A DNA stretch of 64,000 nucleotides from the NCBI RefSeq assembly GCF_001544475.1, contig NZ_FCNW02000016.1:61158-125157 (forward strand), in the 5' to 3' direction. Below are positions 51,651-61,271 of the stretch, piece by piece. The translations under genes and the position numbers were made by a program. Position 1 is the first letter of the stretch. Every line of letters starts with the position of its first letter. The stretch is from Caballeronia humi. Its GTDB lineage: Bacteria > Pseudomonadota > Gammaproteobacteria > Burkholderiales > Burkholderiaceae. The notes under the pieces are model-generated. The model was not told the DNA's origin, did not search any database, and saw nothing but the letters and a program-made list of their open reading frames with translations.

Positions 51651-53405
51651 TCAATCCAGCCGGAGCTTCGCTTCGGCGTACGCGTACAGGGGGCGCCACA
51701 GCAGTCGGTTGAACAGCGTGACAAAGAGCGACATCACGGCGATGCCTAAAATGATCTTCGGATAGTCGCCGGCGGCGGTCGTCTCGGCGATATAGGCGCC
51801 GAGGCCATGCGCGACGAGCTTCGTATCGCCCCACGACACTGCTTCGGCCACGATGCTCGCGTTCCACGCGCCGCCCGAGGCCGTGATCGCGCCGGTGATG
51901 TAGTACGGCAGGATGCCCGGCAGCATCGCCTGACGCCACCACTGCCAGCCCTTGATCTGGAAGTTGGTCGCGGCCTCGCGGTAGTCGTTCGGATAGGACG
52001 TCGCGCCCGCGATCACGTTGAAAAGGATATACCACTGCGTTCCGAGCACGATCAGCGGCGAAAGCCAGATGTCCGGGTTCAGGTGAAACTTCACGATCAC
52101 GACGACGAACACCGGAAACAGCAGGTTCGCCGGGAACGCGGCGAGGAACTGCGCGACCGGCTGAAGCTTCTCCGCGAGCGCCGGACGCAGCCCGATCAAG
52201 ACGCCGACCGGCACCCAGATCACCGAGGCGATCGCGATCAGCACGATCACACGCAGGAGCGTGATGAGCCCGAGCACGAACACGTGCCCGACTTCGTGCC
52301 ACGTGACGCCGGTCATGACGAACGCCGTCACCTTCCAGACAACGAGCGCCGTCACGATCAGGATCACCGCCGCCCACGCGATGTCGCCCGCGCGTCCGGG
52401 CGTCGTGCCTTTGGGCAGCGGAATGCGCACGACGCCTTGCAGCGGCGGCAGCTTGATCGGCGCGCGCGCGGCCTTCGCGAAGAGCCAGCCGGCCGGCACG
52501 AGCAGCCGGTGGATCAGGCGCGTGCGGCGGATCAGGTCGAGCAGCCACGATTCCGGCGCGTTGCCCGAACTCGTCGTCTCCATGCGGAACTTGTCCGCCC
52601 ACGCGACGAGCGGACGGAACATCAGCTGGTCGTAGGCGAGGATCACGATGGTCATCGTCAGGATCACCCAGCCGATCGCGCCCAGGTTGCGCTCGCCGAT
52701 GGCCGCCGCGAGATACGCGCCGATGCCCGGCAGCACGATGGTGCGATTGCCGACCGTGATCGCTTCCGAGGCGACCACGAAAAACCAGCCGCCCGACATC
52801 GACATCATCATGTTCCAGATGAGGCCCGGCATCGAAAACGGCACTTCGAGCTTCCAGAAGCGCTGCCAGTTGGTCAGGTGAAAGCCGCGCGAGACTTCGT
52901 CGAGGTCGCGCGGCACCGTGCGCAGCGACTGATAGAAGCTGAACGTCATGTTCCACGCCTGGCTTGTGAAGATCGCGAAGATCGCCGCGCACTCGGCGCC
53001 GATCACGCGGCCGGGAAACAGCGCGAGAAAGAAGGTGACCGTAAACGAGATGTAGCCGAGCACCGGCACCGACTGCAGGATGTCGAGAATCGGCACGAGC
53101 ACGACCGACGCGCGCCGGCTCTTCGCCGCGAGCGTGCCGTAGGCGAGCGTGAATATCAGCGACGCGACCATCGCCGCGAGCATGCGCAACGTCGTGCGCA
53201 GCGCATATTCCGGCAGATTCGACGGATCGAGGGAAATCGCCTGGCTTTGCAGCGTGGAGATCGGCGCCATCGTCTCGTGGAAACCGACTGCGGCGAGCGC
53301 GATGATGCAGATGATCATCGGGAACGCGACGAAATCCCAGCGATTGGGCAGGAGCCGCCACGCCGACGCGTTCGCCATGCGATTCAGATTGAAACCAAAA
53401 TCCAT
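51651..53405 (-). CDS. ABC transporter permease with two fused permease domains
   Basis: A 584-residue membrane protein containing two copies of the BPD_transp_1 domain. The first (about 60-270) carries SLRTVPRDLDEVSRGFHLTN as its EAA-type loop; the second (about 370-570) carries YPNDYREAATNFQIKGWQWW. A single polypeptide therefore replaces the usual permease dimer. It pairs with the ATPase gene downstream. Substrate unknown. Confidence 0.92.
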   Translation of the reverse strand: MDFGFNLNRMANASAWRLLPNRWDFVAFPMIICIIALAAVGFHETMAPISTLQSQAISLDPSNLPEYALRTTLRMLAAMVASLIFTLAYGTLAAKSRRASVVLVPILDILQSVPVLGYISFTVTFFLALFPGRVIGAECAAIFAIFTSQAWNMTFSFYQSLRTVPRDLDEVSRGFHLTNWQRFWKLEVPFSMPGLIWNMMMSMSGGWFFVVASEAITVGNRTIVLPGIGAYLAAAIGERNLGAIGWVILTMTIVILAYDQLMFRPLVAWADKFRMETTSSGNAPESWLLDLIRRTRLIHRLLVPAGWLFAKAARAPIKLPPLQGVVRIPLPKGTTPGRAGDIAWAAVILIVTALVVWKVTAFVMTGVTWHEVGHVFVLGLITLLRVIVLIAIASVIWVPVGVLIGLRPALAEKLQPVAQFLAAFPANLLFPVFVVVIVKFHLNPDIWLSPLIVLGTQWYILFNVIAGATSYPNDYREAATNFQIKGWQWWRQAMLPGILPYYITGAITASGGAWNASIVAEAVSWGDTKLVAHGLGAYIAETTAAGDYPKIILGIAVMSLFVTLFNRLLWRPLYAYAEAKLRLD

Positions 53406-53783
53406 AGAGGCCCTCCCCGTGAGGCTTGTTGCGTATGGCTGCCGGCGTGCGTTTTCGCGTTTGCCGTGCAGAACCGGCCGACACTACACCAAGCTGCATG
53501 ACAGGCACAACCGCGCAAGCCATCTTCGACTGTTGCTCATCGGCACATGCGATGCAAAATGAAGCGCCAGCGAGGATCATGGCGTAAGGCGCCATCCCCG
53601 GTGACGTATTCCGCCGATCACGAAAACCTGCGTTCAAGCGAGGACAAACCCGCTATTTTGTTCGGTGCGCGTCGTATCAACCGACAAGATGCTTGATAGC
53701 CGGCCAAAAACATCGTCCAATCGTGGCTTGTCTGCTAAAAGAAGAATTGTCCGGCCGATGCGCCCTTCGCGACTAGAGGATCG
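53406..53783. other. Divergent intergenic region
   Basis: No supported gene lies between the permease and the GGEEF cyclase genes. A GG-N10-GC element CGGCACATGCGATGCA occurs at 53541-53556 on the plus strand but is 243 bases from the cyclase start, so I do not call it a promoter. Confidence 0.4.
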
Positions 53784-55469
53784 ATGAACAAGACAACCTT
53801 GCACCATGTGACCGCGACGCTCGGCCTCGCGTTGCTCGCATGCGCGTGCTGGGTTTTTGCCGGCGCGCTGTCGGACCGAATGGTACAACAAGAAATGTCC
53901 GCCACGGTGCGCGCGGAGCGTCAGATGGCGGCATCGATCGTCGACAACATGGCGCAGATCATCGCGAGCGACCTGGCGATGTCGCGCGCCATTCCGGCCA
54001 CGCTCGCCCAGATGGACCTGATGCAGCACGCGCTCGTGGAATCGCGGCATTATGCCTCGAAGCCGCCGGCGACGGAATCCGAGCGCCGCGCCGACTGGAT
54101 GGCGCGCGCCGAGCTCGTCAAGGTCAACAATTTCCTGCACGACGCACAGGGCTTTTCCGGGCTCGATTCCGTCTGGCTCGTCAACGATCAGGGCCTCTGT
54201 GTCGCATCCAGCAACGCCACCGACGAGACCAGCTTCATCGGCTTCGACATGAGCGGACGCGGCTACGTGGCGCGCGCGCTGCTCGGCGGCTTCATCGAAA
54301 TGTACGGCGTCGGGCGGCTTTCCGGCGAGCCGGGCATCTTCATCGCGGCGCCTGTCTACGACGACGGCTTTCTCGTCGGCGCGGTGATCGCGAAGGTGAG
54401 CATCGACCGGCTGCGGCACTGGGTGTCGCGCGCGGGCACGTTCGTGACCGACGAGAACGGCGTCGTCGTGATGGCGCACGACGGCCGGCTCGAATACGAA
54501 GCGATGCCGAACGCGCCGGTCGCGCGCATGACGCTCGCGGAACGCGTCGATCATTACCGGCGCGAAGCGTTTCCCGAACTGCGCGTCGCGCACATCGGCG
54601 CGCAGATTCGCGAGACGGAGAAGTGGCTGCCGCTCGCCGTCGCCGATACGTTCTACGCCGCCAACGGCAGCACCCTGCCTTCGCTATACGACGAGCGCAC
54701 GGGCCTCAATTCCGGGCTTTCGGCGCACATCGTGCATCCGCTCACGAGCTGGCCGGACCTCACGCGCAACCACAGCCGCGACCGCATCCTCGTGTTTCTC
54801 ACGATGCTCGGCATCGTCGCGCTCGTGACCGTGATCGCGACGTCGTATTCGCGTGAGCGGCGCCTGCACCGCGCGACCCGCGATCTCGCCGAGCAGTTGC
54901 AGGCCGCCAATACGCTGCTCTCGGCGGAAGCGCGCCACGACGCGCTGACAGGCGCCCTCTCGCGCCGCTATTTCCTCGACACGCTGCGCCACGAGGTCGA
55001 ACTCGCGCGCGCGGCGGGCACGCCGCTCTCGGTCGCGATCGCCGATCTCGACTACTTCAAGCAGATCAACGACCGTTTCGGCCACGCGTCGGGCGACCGT
55101 GCGCTCGAGCATTTCGTCGAGGTGTGCCGCGCGCAACTGCGCCCGAGCGATGCGATCGGCCGGCTCGGTGGCGAGGAATTCGGGCTGCTCCTGCCGCAGA
55201 CGGCGCTCGCCGACGCGCAGGCCGTGCTCGAGCGGCTGCGCAAGCGCTTCCACCACGAGCACTGCGCGCATCTGCCCGAGGATGCCTCGCTGACGGTGAG
55301 CATCGGCATTACGGAACTGGCCGAGGGCGACGCCACCGAGTGGATTTTGAGCCGCGCCGACCTCGCGCTCTACGAGGCGAAATCGCGTGGACGCGACCGC
55401 AGCGAAGTGCGCCCCGCCGATACGGCGCCGTCCGCGCGGCGGCCGGAAAACTCGCTGACCGGAAAGTGA
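53784..55469 (+). CDS. Membrane diguanylate cyclase (dCACHE-type sensor, GGEEF)
   Basis: A 561-residue protein: membrane helix 1 (about 8-30), a periplasmic sensor with double-CACHE features (SVWLVNDQGLCVASSNATDE; GIFIAAPVYDDGFLVGAVIA), membrane helix 2 (about 335-357) and a GGDEF domain with GRLGGEEFGLLLPQ. The RxxD I-site is present (RPSD), so product inhibition is expected, unlike the two other GGDEF proteins of the window. It makes cyclic-di-GMP in response to an extracytoplasmic ligand. Confidence 0.92.
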   Translation: MNKTTLHHVTATLGLALLACACWVFAGALSDRMVQQEMSATVRAERQMAASIVDNMAQIIASDLAMSRAIPATLAQMDLMQHALVESRHYASKPPATESERRADWMARAELVKVNNFLHDAQGFSGLDSVWLVNDQGLCVASSNATDETSFIGFDMSGRGYVARALLGGFIEMYGVGRLSGEPGIFIAAPVYDDGFLVGAVIAKVSIDRLRHWVSRAGTFVTDENGVVVMAHDGRLEYEAMPNAPVARMTLAERVDHYRREAFPELRVAHIGAQIRETEKWLPLAVADTFYAANGSTLPSLYDERTGLNSGLSAHIVHPLTSWPDLTRNHSRDRILVFLTMLGIVALVTVIATSYSRERRLHRATRDLAEQLQAANTLLSAEARHDALTGALSRRYFLDTLRHEVELARAAGTPLSVAIADLDYFKQINDRFGHASGDRALEHFVEVCRAQLRPSDAIGRLGGEEFGLLLPQTALADAQAVLERLRKRFHHEHCAHLPEDASLTVSIGITELAEGDATEWILSRADLALYEAKSRGRDRSEVRPADTAPSARRPENSLTGK

Positions 55470-55558
55470 TCGCCTTTGCCATGCACCGCAGCAACGCTTG
55501 AGCACAGCAGGTATCATCGACATTCAACTATCGACGCCGCTGTCCTCGGGAGGTTTGC

Positions 55559-55822
55559 ATGAAGGGAAATCTGGTCATCGTCTGCCGCGATCAGGACGCT
55601 GAAGCATTCGACCACCTGCTCGCCGAATATGGCTCGTTCCAGACCCGGCTTTCATCGACCACGTGGTTCCTGAAAATCGACGTCGCGCCGGAAGTGATCC
55701 AGGAGGAGATCCTGGAGCGGCTCGGCAAGTACACGACACATTACATTTTCGAAGCGCAGACGGTCACCTACAACACCGTCGACAGCGAAGCGGCCTCCGC
55801 GCTCGAAACGCTCTTCGACTGA
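55559..55822 (+). CDS. Hypothetical protein
   Basis: An 87-residue soluble alpha/beta protein (MKGNLVIVCRDQDAEAFDHL; IDVAPEVIQEEILERLGKY). The pattern recalls short ferredoxin-like folds such as SinR-type or Cas2-like small domains, but the similarity is too weak to assign. GGGAGG lies 6 bases before the ATG. It converges with the histidine-kinase gene, 7 bases away. Confidence 0.75.
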   Translation: MKGNLVIVCRDQDAEAFDHLLAEYGSFQTRLSSTTWFLKIDVAPEVIQEEILERLGKYTTHYIFEAQTVTYNTVDSEAASALETLFD

Positions 55823-55829
55823 AAATCGC

Positions 55830-57182
55830 TCAGATCGCCCGCTCTTCGCGGTGCGATCCCGCGCGGCGCTCCTCGGCCGGACGCGTCGCGACCTCGAACG
55901 GGAACGTCATCAACACCTGCAAGCCGCCGCCCTCGTGATTGCCGATCTCGCATTCGCCGCCGGCGCGCCGCGCCAGCCGCTCGACGATCGCGAGGCCCAG
56001 GCCGCTATGACCGCTGCCGCCGCGCGCCGGATCGAGCCGCACGAACGGCCGGCTCGCCTTGATCAGATCGTCCGGCGCGATGCCGCCGCCGTGATCCGCC
56101 ACGCTCAGCACCCAGCCATTTACGCCCCTTGAGGTCTCGATGACGATCGGCGGCGCGCCGTAGGCGTGCGCGTTGTCGAGCAGGTTCGAGAGAACGCGGT
56201 CGAGCGTCGCGGCGGGCAGCACGAAACTCGGGCCCGCCAGCAGGCGCGTCTGGACCGGCTGCGCGCCCGGCGTCACCGCGCGATACGTGCGCGCGATCTT
56301 CTCGCACTGCTGGTCCACTTCGATCGGCTCGCTGCCGTCCGCGCGATCGTGCGCAAAGACGAGAAACTGGTCGACGATATGCGCCATCGAATCGACGTCG
56401 CGCACGACGCCGTCACGGGTTTTCGCGTCGTCCATCATTTCGGCGCGCAAACGCAGGCGCGCGAGCGGCGTCTTCAGGTCGTGCGCGACACCCGCCAACA
56501 TCACCGCGCGATCGTTTTCCGTCTGCGAGACTTCGCGCACCATCTGGTTGAAACCGTGCGTCAGTTGCCGCAGCTCGCGCGGGCCGCGTTCGGGCACGGG
56601 CGGCGTCGGCTGCCCGCGCCCGAAGCGCCCGACCGCCTGCGCGAGCGAACGCAGCGGCTGCTGCAACTGCCACGCGGCGAGCAATGCAGCCATCACAGCG
56701 GTGCTGAAAATGATCGCAAGCCACACCAGCATGCGGTCGCGCGAACGCGGCGGACGCAGCGGCTGCACCGGAACTACGATCCAGTCGGCGTCTTTCAGAC
56801 CCTTCACCCAGATGCTCGGCGGCGCGCCGGGTTCGCCGAGGCGCACTTCGGTGCCGTCGGGGAAACGATCGCGGATGTCGTCGAGAAAGCGGCCGAGCGG
56901 CGGCGGAACGTCGTCGTCCGCCGTGGCGGGCTTCGCCTTCGGCACGTCCGGATCGGTCGGCGGGACGACGCGCACGCGCGAGGGCAGCGGCTGGTTCGGC
57001 GAGTTGGCGATGTGCTGGCGCACGGCGTCGACGAGGAACGTGGCCTCTTCGACGGCGTAGCGCGTCTGATTGTTGTCGCGCTCGACGCGAATGACCGCGA
57101 ACCACGCAAGGTGCGACAGGACCAGCACGCCGATGACGAGTACGACGAGCCGGCCGAACAGCGAATCAATGGGCCGGCGCAT
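55830..57182 (-). CDS. Sensor histidine kinase (EnvZ/OmpR-type)
   Basis: A 450-residue kinase: membrane helix 1 (LVVLVIGVLVLSHLAWFAVI), a periplasmic region to about residue 150, membrane helix 2 (about 148-170), HAMP, phosphoacceptor His in VAHDLKTPLARLRLRAEM, and the ATP-binding N and G boxes (NLLDNAHAYG, VADHGGGIAPDD, GHSGLGLAIVERLA). The periplasmic part is proline-rich. The start overlaps the response-regulator gene by 17 bases, so the two are cotranscribed and coupled. The partner regulator probably controls the divergent Spy-like gene. Confidence 0.95.
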   Translation of the reverse strand: MRRPIDSLFGRLVVLVIGVLVLSHLAWFAVIRVERDNNQTRYAVEEATFLVDAVRQHIANSPNQPLPSRVRVVPPTDPDVPKAKPATADDDVPPPLGRFLDDIRDRFPDGTEVRLGEPGAPPSIWVKGLKDADWIVVPVQPLRPPRSRDRMLVWLAIIFSTAVMAALLAAWQLQQPLRSLAQAVGRFGRGQPTPPVPERGPRELRQLTHGFNQMVREVSQTENDRAVMLAGVAHDLKTPLARLRLRAEMMDDAKTRDGVVRDVDSMAHIVDQFLVFAHDRADGSEPIEVDQQCEKIARTYRAVTPGAQPVQTRLLAGPSFVLPAATLDRVLSNLLDNAHAYGAPPIVIETSRGVNGWVLSVADHGGGIAPDDLIKASRPFVRLDPARGGSGHSGLGLAIVERLARRAGGECEIGNHEGGGLQVLMTFPFEVATRPAEERRAGSHREERAI

Positions 57183-57888
57183 TTTGCTCGCCGTCGGGGA
57201 CGAACACGTAGCCGCGGCCGCGCACGGTCTGGATGAAGCGCGGCGCGGACGGATCGGTTTCGAGGATGCGGCGCAGGCGCCAGACCTGGACGTCGATGCC
57301 GCGGTCGGTGCCGTCGTATTCCGGGCCGTGCAGCAGTTCGAGCAGGCGTTCGCGCGTAAGCGTGCGCATCGGGTTGTTGACGAAAATCTTCAGCAACGCG
57401 AATTCGCTGCCGGACAGCGTGATCGGCTTGCCGTCCTGCTGCAGTGTGCGCGACTGGAAATCGAGCTTGAAGCGCCCGAACGAGAACGGCTCGCGCTGCT
57501 CGGGCGCCGCCGACGGAATCGTGCGCCGCCGCCGCAGCACCGCCTGCACGCGCGCGAGCAGTTCGCGCGGGTTGAACGGCTTGCCGAGGTAGTCGTCGGC
57601 GCCGAGTTCCAGGCCGACGATGCGGTCCACGTCGTCCGCGCGCGCGGTGAGCATGATGACCGGGATGTCGTCGCCCGACGCGCGCAGTTTGCGCAGCGCG
57701 GTGAGGCCGTCCACGCCGGGCATCATCAGGTCGAGCACGATGAGGTCGGGGCGCTCGCGCTCGATGCGCCGCTCGAGCGAACCGGCGTCGTGCAGCACCG
57801 ACACTTCGATGCCCTGCCGGACCAGATAGTCGCGCAGGAGATCGCGGAGTTCTGCGTCGTCATCGACGACAAGAATTTGTGTAGTCAT
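57166..57888 (-). CDS. OmpR-family response regulator
   Basis: A 240-residue regulator. The receiver (ILVVDDDAELRDLLRDYLVR) has the phosphoacceptor Asp in LIVLDLMMPGVDG and Lys in DYLGKPFNPREL; the C-terminal winged helix carries RTLTRERLLELLHG and the recognition-helix region RGIDVQVWRLRRIL. Start at 57888 (MTTQILVV); the longer frame is not typical. It is first in the two-component operon and divergent from the Spy-like gene across a region with repeated GTTACGG sites. Confidence 0.95.
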   Translation of the reverse strand: MTTQILVVDDDAELRDLLRDYLVRQGIEVSVLHDAGSLERRIERERPDLIVLDLMMPGVDGLTALRKLRASGDDIPVIMLTARADDVDRIVGLELGADDYLGKPFNPRELLARVQAVLRRRRTIPSAAPEQREPFSFGRFKLDFQSRTLQQDGKPITLSGSEFALLKIFVNNPMRTLTRERLLELLHGPEYDGTDRGIDVQVWRLRRILETDPSAPRFIQTVRGRGYVFVPDGEQNAPAH

Positions 57889-57935
57889 GGCAGGAAGTTT
57901 AACGCGCGGCCCGCGCGGCATCCGCGAAGAACGCG

Positions 57936-58010
57936 CCGTAAAGGGTTACGGGGTGTTACGGCGAAAGCGGCTCGTAAACCGGCGTAACAAGCATTCCGTT
58001 TGCCGTAACA
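57936..58010. promoter_or_regulatory. Repeated GTTACGG sites between the two-component and Spy-like genes
   Basis: CCGTAA/TTACGG forms a palindrome with a 4-base centre (57937-57952). GTTACGG is repeated at 57945 and 57955 (10-base period), and the complementary CGTAAC occurs at 57983 and 58004. Tandem sites on one helix turn suit OmpR-family dimers. Confidence 0.55.
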
Positions 58011-58120
58011 CGCCGTTTGTGAGGAAACCCTACGCTGTGTCTCACCGAAGGCGTGAGACTTGTTCCAAGAGACGCAAGCAACGCTGACTCGGCTTCGCAC
58101 ATCAATAACAGGAGTCCACG

Positions 58121-58693
58121 ATGCTGAAGCAAACCCGAATCCTCGCCATCACCGCCGCCGCGCTCGCCATGACAATCGGCGCCGCCAACGCCGCCACGCC
58201 CGCTCCCGATGCTCCGCCGCCCGGCGGTCCCGGCATGGCGATGGCTGGCCCCGGCGGTCCCGGGCACGACGGCCATCGCATGGAAATGCGCATGCAAAAG
58301 CAGTTGAACGAACTGCACGGCCAACTGAAGCTTAACGCCGACCAGGAAAAGCTGTGGCAGACCGCACTCGACACGATGAAGCAGAACCACGCCGCCGTGC
58401 GCGAGAGCCACAAGCAGATGCGCCAGCAGTTCGAAGCGGCACAGCAGCAGCCGATCCTCGATCTGAACGCGATGCACGCGGCGCATCAGAAGATCGACGT
58501 GCAGAACGCGCAGTTGAAGGAGCAGACGGCCACTGCGTGGCTCAATTTCTATAACTCGCTGAACGATCAGCAGAAAACCACTGTCAGCACGGCGCTGAAG
58601 AAGCACTTCGCGCGAATGCACGAGCGCCACGAGCGCTGGGGCAAGCATGGCGCGCCGGGTGCGGACGGCGCGGCTTCGGCGGTGAAGCCGTAA
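58121..58693 (+). CDS. Spy/CpxP-like periplasmic protein
   Basis: A 190-residue protein with a signal peptide (about 1-23) and a glycine/proline/methionine/histidine-rich linker (GGPGMAMAGPGGPGHDGHRM), then a helical domain with LKLNADQEKLWQTALDTM and KQMRQQFEAAQ, as in the Spy/CpxP/ZraP group of envelope chaperones and metal sensors. It lies divergent from an OmpR-type two-component system, the usual arrangement for such feedback partners. Confidence 0.88.
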   Translation: MLKQTRILAITAAALAMTIGAANAATPAPDAPPPGGPGMAMAGPGGPGHDGHRMEMRMQKQLNELHGQLKLNADQEKLWQTALDTMKQNHAAVRESHKQMRQQFEAAQQQPILDLNAMHAAHQKIDVQNAQLKEQTATAWLNFYNSLNDQQKTTVSTALKKHFARMHERHERWGKHGAPGADGAASAVKP

Positions 58694-58747
58694 GGGCCAC
58701 CCGAGACTCGCGCCTCACACGGCGCAAGTCGATCTCGCTGCGCCAAC

Positions 58748-58775
58748 GCAAAACGGCCCGAACGGGCCGTTTTGC
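58748..58775. terminator. Bidirectional hairpin terminator
   Basis: GCAAAACGGCCCG and its complement form a 13-bp palindrome with A- and T-runs on both sides, between the convergent Spy-like and pirin genes. Confidence 0.88.
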
Positions 58776-58799
58776 TTGCTGCGAGCGCCTATTTGAACT

Positions 58800-59498
58800 T
58801 CAGGCCAGATCGAACACCAGCACCTCGGCGTCGTCACCGCGCTCGATCGTCACCTTCGACACGTCTTCCAGCTTCGCCGCATCGCCGGCCTTGAGCGCCT
58901 CGCCGTTCACCGACACCGCCCCGCGCGCCACATGCACATACACGCGCCGCCCGGCCGGCACGTCGAACTCCGCGCGCTCGTCGCCGTTGAAAAGACCGGC
59001 GTAGATCTCGGCATCGGCGCCGACCTTCACCGCGCCGTCGCGGCCCGAGGGCGATGCGATCACGCGCAGGCGGCCGCGCTTTTCGGCATCGTCGAAACGC
59101 TTTTCCTCGTAGCCGGGCGCGCCGCCCTGCGCATCCGGAATGATCCAGATCTGCAGAAAATGCGCGGTTTCGCTCGGCGAACCGTTGTACTCGCTGTGCC
59201 GCACGCCGGTGCCGGCGCTCATGCGCTGGACGTCGCCGGGGCGGATCGTCGAGCCGTTGCCCATGCTGTCGCGGTGCGCGAGCGCGCCTTCCAGCACGTA
59301 GCTGATGATTTCCATGTCGCGATGGCCGTGCGTGCCGAAGCCCTGCCCGCCCGCGACGCGATCCTCGTTGATCACGCGCAGCGCGCCGAAGTGGACGTGC
59401 TCCGGGTCGTGGTAGTCCGCGAACGAAAAGCTGTGGTACGAATCGAGCCAGCCGTGGTTGGCATGACCGCGCTCGTTGCCGCGTCGAATCTCGAACAT
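58800..59498 (-). CDS. Pirin family protein (YhhW-like)
   Basis: A 232-residue bicupin. GTHGHRDMEIISYVLEGALA with its metal-binding His residues, and PGDVQRMSAGTGVRHSEYN, match the YhhW branch of pirins, some of which have quercetinase (quercetin 2,3-dioxygenase) activity. The C-terminal cupin lacks metal ligands, as usual. ATG 59498 has GAAACGAA before it. Its natural substrate is unknown. Confidence 0.95.
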   Translation of the reverse strand: MFEIRRGNERGHANHGWLDSYHSFSFADYHDPEHVHFGALRVINEDRVAGGQGFGTHGHRDMEIISYVLEGALAHRDSMGNGSTIRPGDVQRMSAGTGVRHSEYNGSPSETAHFLQIWIIPDAQGGAPGYEEKRFDDAEKRGRLRVIASPSGRDGAVKVGADAEIYAGLFNGDERAEFDVPAGRRVYVHVARGAVSVNGEALKAGDAAKLEDVSKVTIERGDDAEVLVFDLA

Positions 59499-59839
59499 TT
59501 CGTTTCTCCGGTTGGTTTTGCGATGCAGTCAATGTAAGGGCGCGAGGCCTCCCGAACAACGGGCGCGGCGGCACTACACCGTCCTGAAAATGTGCGTAAT
59601 CGGAGAAATCCGGGTTCGATGGCGCCGTGCACGGCTTCGGGTAAAATACCGCGCTTTTCGCCGGCGGGGGCCGCCTGGCGGGGTCTGGCGTAAGTTTGGT
59701 CCGTGCGCGAAAGCGCTCGCAGTCCGTCGCAAAATCGCCGTGCCCCAATTTTGGACGCCTAGAATACCGACCGTTGGAGCACCAATGGCCCACGCGGCGC
59801 AGATACGTCCATGAAACCGCACGTCATCAAGGAATCACC
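59499..59839. other. Intergenic region before the amino-acid importer operon
   Basis: No gene is supported. The part from 59640 to 59780 mixes GC-rich hairpins with AT-richer segments such as AAAATACCGCGC and may contain the hisQMP promoter. Confidence 0.4.
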
Positions 59840-60526
59840 ATGCTTCAAGGCTACGGGCCGCTGATTCTCTCGGGCACCTGGCAGACCGTCAAACTGGCGG
59901 TGCTGTCGCTCGTTTTCGCTTTCGTCATCGGGCTGATCGGCGCGGGTGCGAAGCTCTCCAGGAACCGCATCACGTCGGGCATCGGCACGCTGTATACAAC
60001 GCTGATCCGCGGCGTCCCCGATCTCGTGCTGATGCTTCTCCTCTTCTACAGCATCCAGATCTGGCTGAATCAGCTCACCGACCTGCTCGGCTGGGACCAG
60101 ATCGACATCGATCCGTTTCTCGCCGGCATTCTCGTGCTCGGCTTCATCTACGGCGCGTATTTCACCGAAACCTTCCGCGGCGCGTTCCTTTCCGTGCCGC
60201 GCGGCCAGCTCGAAGCGGGCGCCGCCTACGGCATGACGCCGTGGCAGACCTTCTCCCGCATCATGTTTCCGCAGATGATGCGTTTCGCGCTGCCCGGCAT
60301 CGGCAACAACTGGCAGGTCATGGTGAAGGCGACGGCGCTCGTGTCGATCATCGGTCTCGCGGACGTGGTGAAGGCCTCGCAGGACGCCGGCAAGGGCACG
60401 CTGCGGTTTTTCTTCTTCACGCTGCTCGCGGGCGCGATCTATCTCGTGATCACGACCGTCTCGAATTTCGTGCTGATCTGGCTGGAACGCCGCTATTCGA
60501 TCGGCGTGCGCAAGGCAGACCTATAA
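59840..60526 (+). CDS. hisQ: Histidine/arginine-type ABC transporter permease HisQ
   Basis: A 228-residue inner-membrane permease with five hydrophobic helices. The EAA loop is EAGAAYGMTPWQTFSRIMFP, and the N-terminus MLQGYGPLILSGTWQTVKLA is that of the HisQ/ArtQ group importing basic amino acids. Start at ATG 59840 with AAGGAA before it. The next gene (HisM type) is 15 bases later. A periplasmic binding-protein gene, usually linked, is absent. Confidence 0.92.
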   Translation: MLQGYGPLILSGTWQTVKLAVLSLVFAFVIGLIGAGAKLSRNRITSGIGTLYTTLIRGVPDLVLMLLLFYSIQIWLNQLTDLLGWDQIDIDPFLAGILVLGFIYGAYFTETFRGAFLSVPRGQLEAGAAYGMTPWQTFSRIMFPQMMRFALPGIGNNWQVMVKATALVSIIGLADVVKASQDAGKGTLRFFFFTLLAGAIYLVITTVSNFVLIWLERRYSIGVRKADL

Positions 60527-60541
60527 AAAGCGGCGGACCCC

Positions 60542-61255
60542 ATGCTTGAAATCATCCAGGAATACTGGAAGAACTACCTCTTCACCGACGGCTACCGCAT
60601 CACCGGCCTCGCCATCACGATGTGGCTCCTGGTCGTATCGATCGCGTTCGGGTTCTGTCTCTCGATACCGCTTGCCGTGGCGCGCGTCTCGAAAAACCGG
60701 CTGCTCTCGCGCGGCGTGTGGCTGTATACCTATGTGTTTCGCGGCACGCCCCTCTATGTGCAGCTTCTGCTCTGCTATACGGGGCTTTACAGCCTGCAAG
60801 TGGTGCGCGACCACATGCTGCTCGACCAGTTCTTCCGCAACGGCATGAATTGCACGCTGCTCGCGTTCACGCTCAACACCTGCGCGTACACGACTGAAAT
60901 CTTCGCCGGCGCGATCAAGGCGACGCCCTACGGTGAGATCGAAGCGGCGCGCGCGTACGGGATGTCGTCGTTCACGCTGTATCGGCGGGTGATTTTGCCG
61001 TCGGCGCTCAGGCGCGCACTGCCTTACTACAGCAACGAAGTGATCCTGATGCTGCACGCCACGACGGTCGCTTTCACGGCGACGGTGCCCGACATCCTGA
61101 AGATCGCGCGCGACGTGAATTCGGCGACGTACAAGTCGTTCGAGGCGTTTGGCATCGCCGCGCTGCTCTACCTCGTCATTTCGTTCGCGCTCGTGTGGCT
61201 GTTCCGCCGCGCCGAGTATCGCTGGCTCGCGTACCTGCGGCCGCAGGGCAAATAG
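60542..61255 (+). CDS. hisM: Histidine/arginine-type ABC transporter permease HisM
   Basis: A 237-residue permease, partner of His[21 protein letters not shown] is the EAA loop and [20 protein letters not shown] a typical HisM helix segment. Together the two form the heterodimeric channel. ATG 60542 follows an AAAGCGG site. It leads into the ATPase gene. Confidence 0.92.
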   Translation: MLEIIQEYWKNYLFTDGYRITGLAITMWLLVVSIAFGFCLSIPLAVARVSKNRLLSRGVWLYTYVFRGTPLYVQLLLCYTGLYSLQVVRDHMLLDQFFRNGMNCTLLAFTLNTCAYTTEIFAGAIKATPYGEIEAARAYGMSSFTLYRRVILPSALRRALPYYSNEVILMLHATTVAFTATVPDILKIARDVNSATYKSFEAFGIAALLYLVISFALVWLFRRAEYRWLAYLRPQGK

Positions 61256-61271
61256 TCTCCCAGGACCGCAC

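Noticed and set aside
53541..53556. GG-N10-GC element CGGCACATGCGATGCA before the GGEEF cyclase
   Set aside because: It is 243 bases from the start codon and away from the main cluster; one weak -12 box makes chance occurrence plausible.
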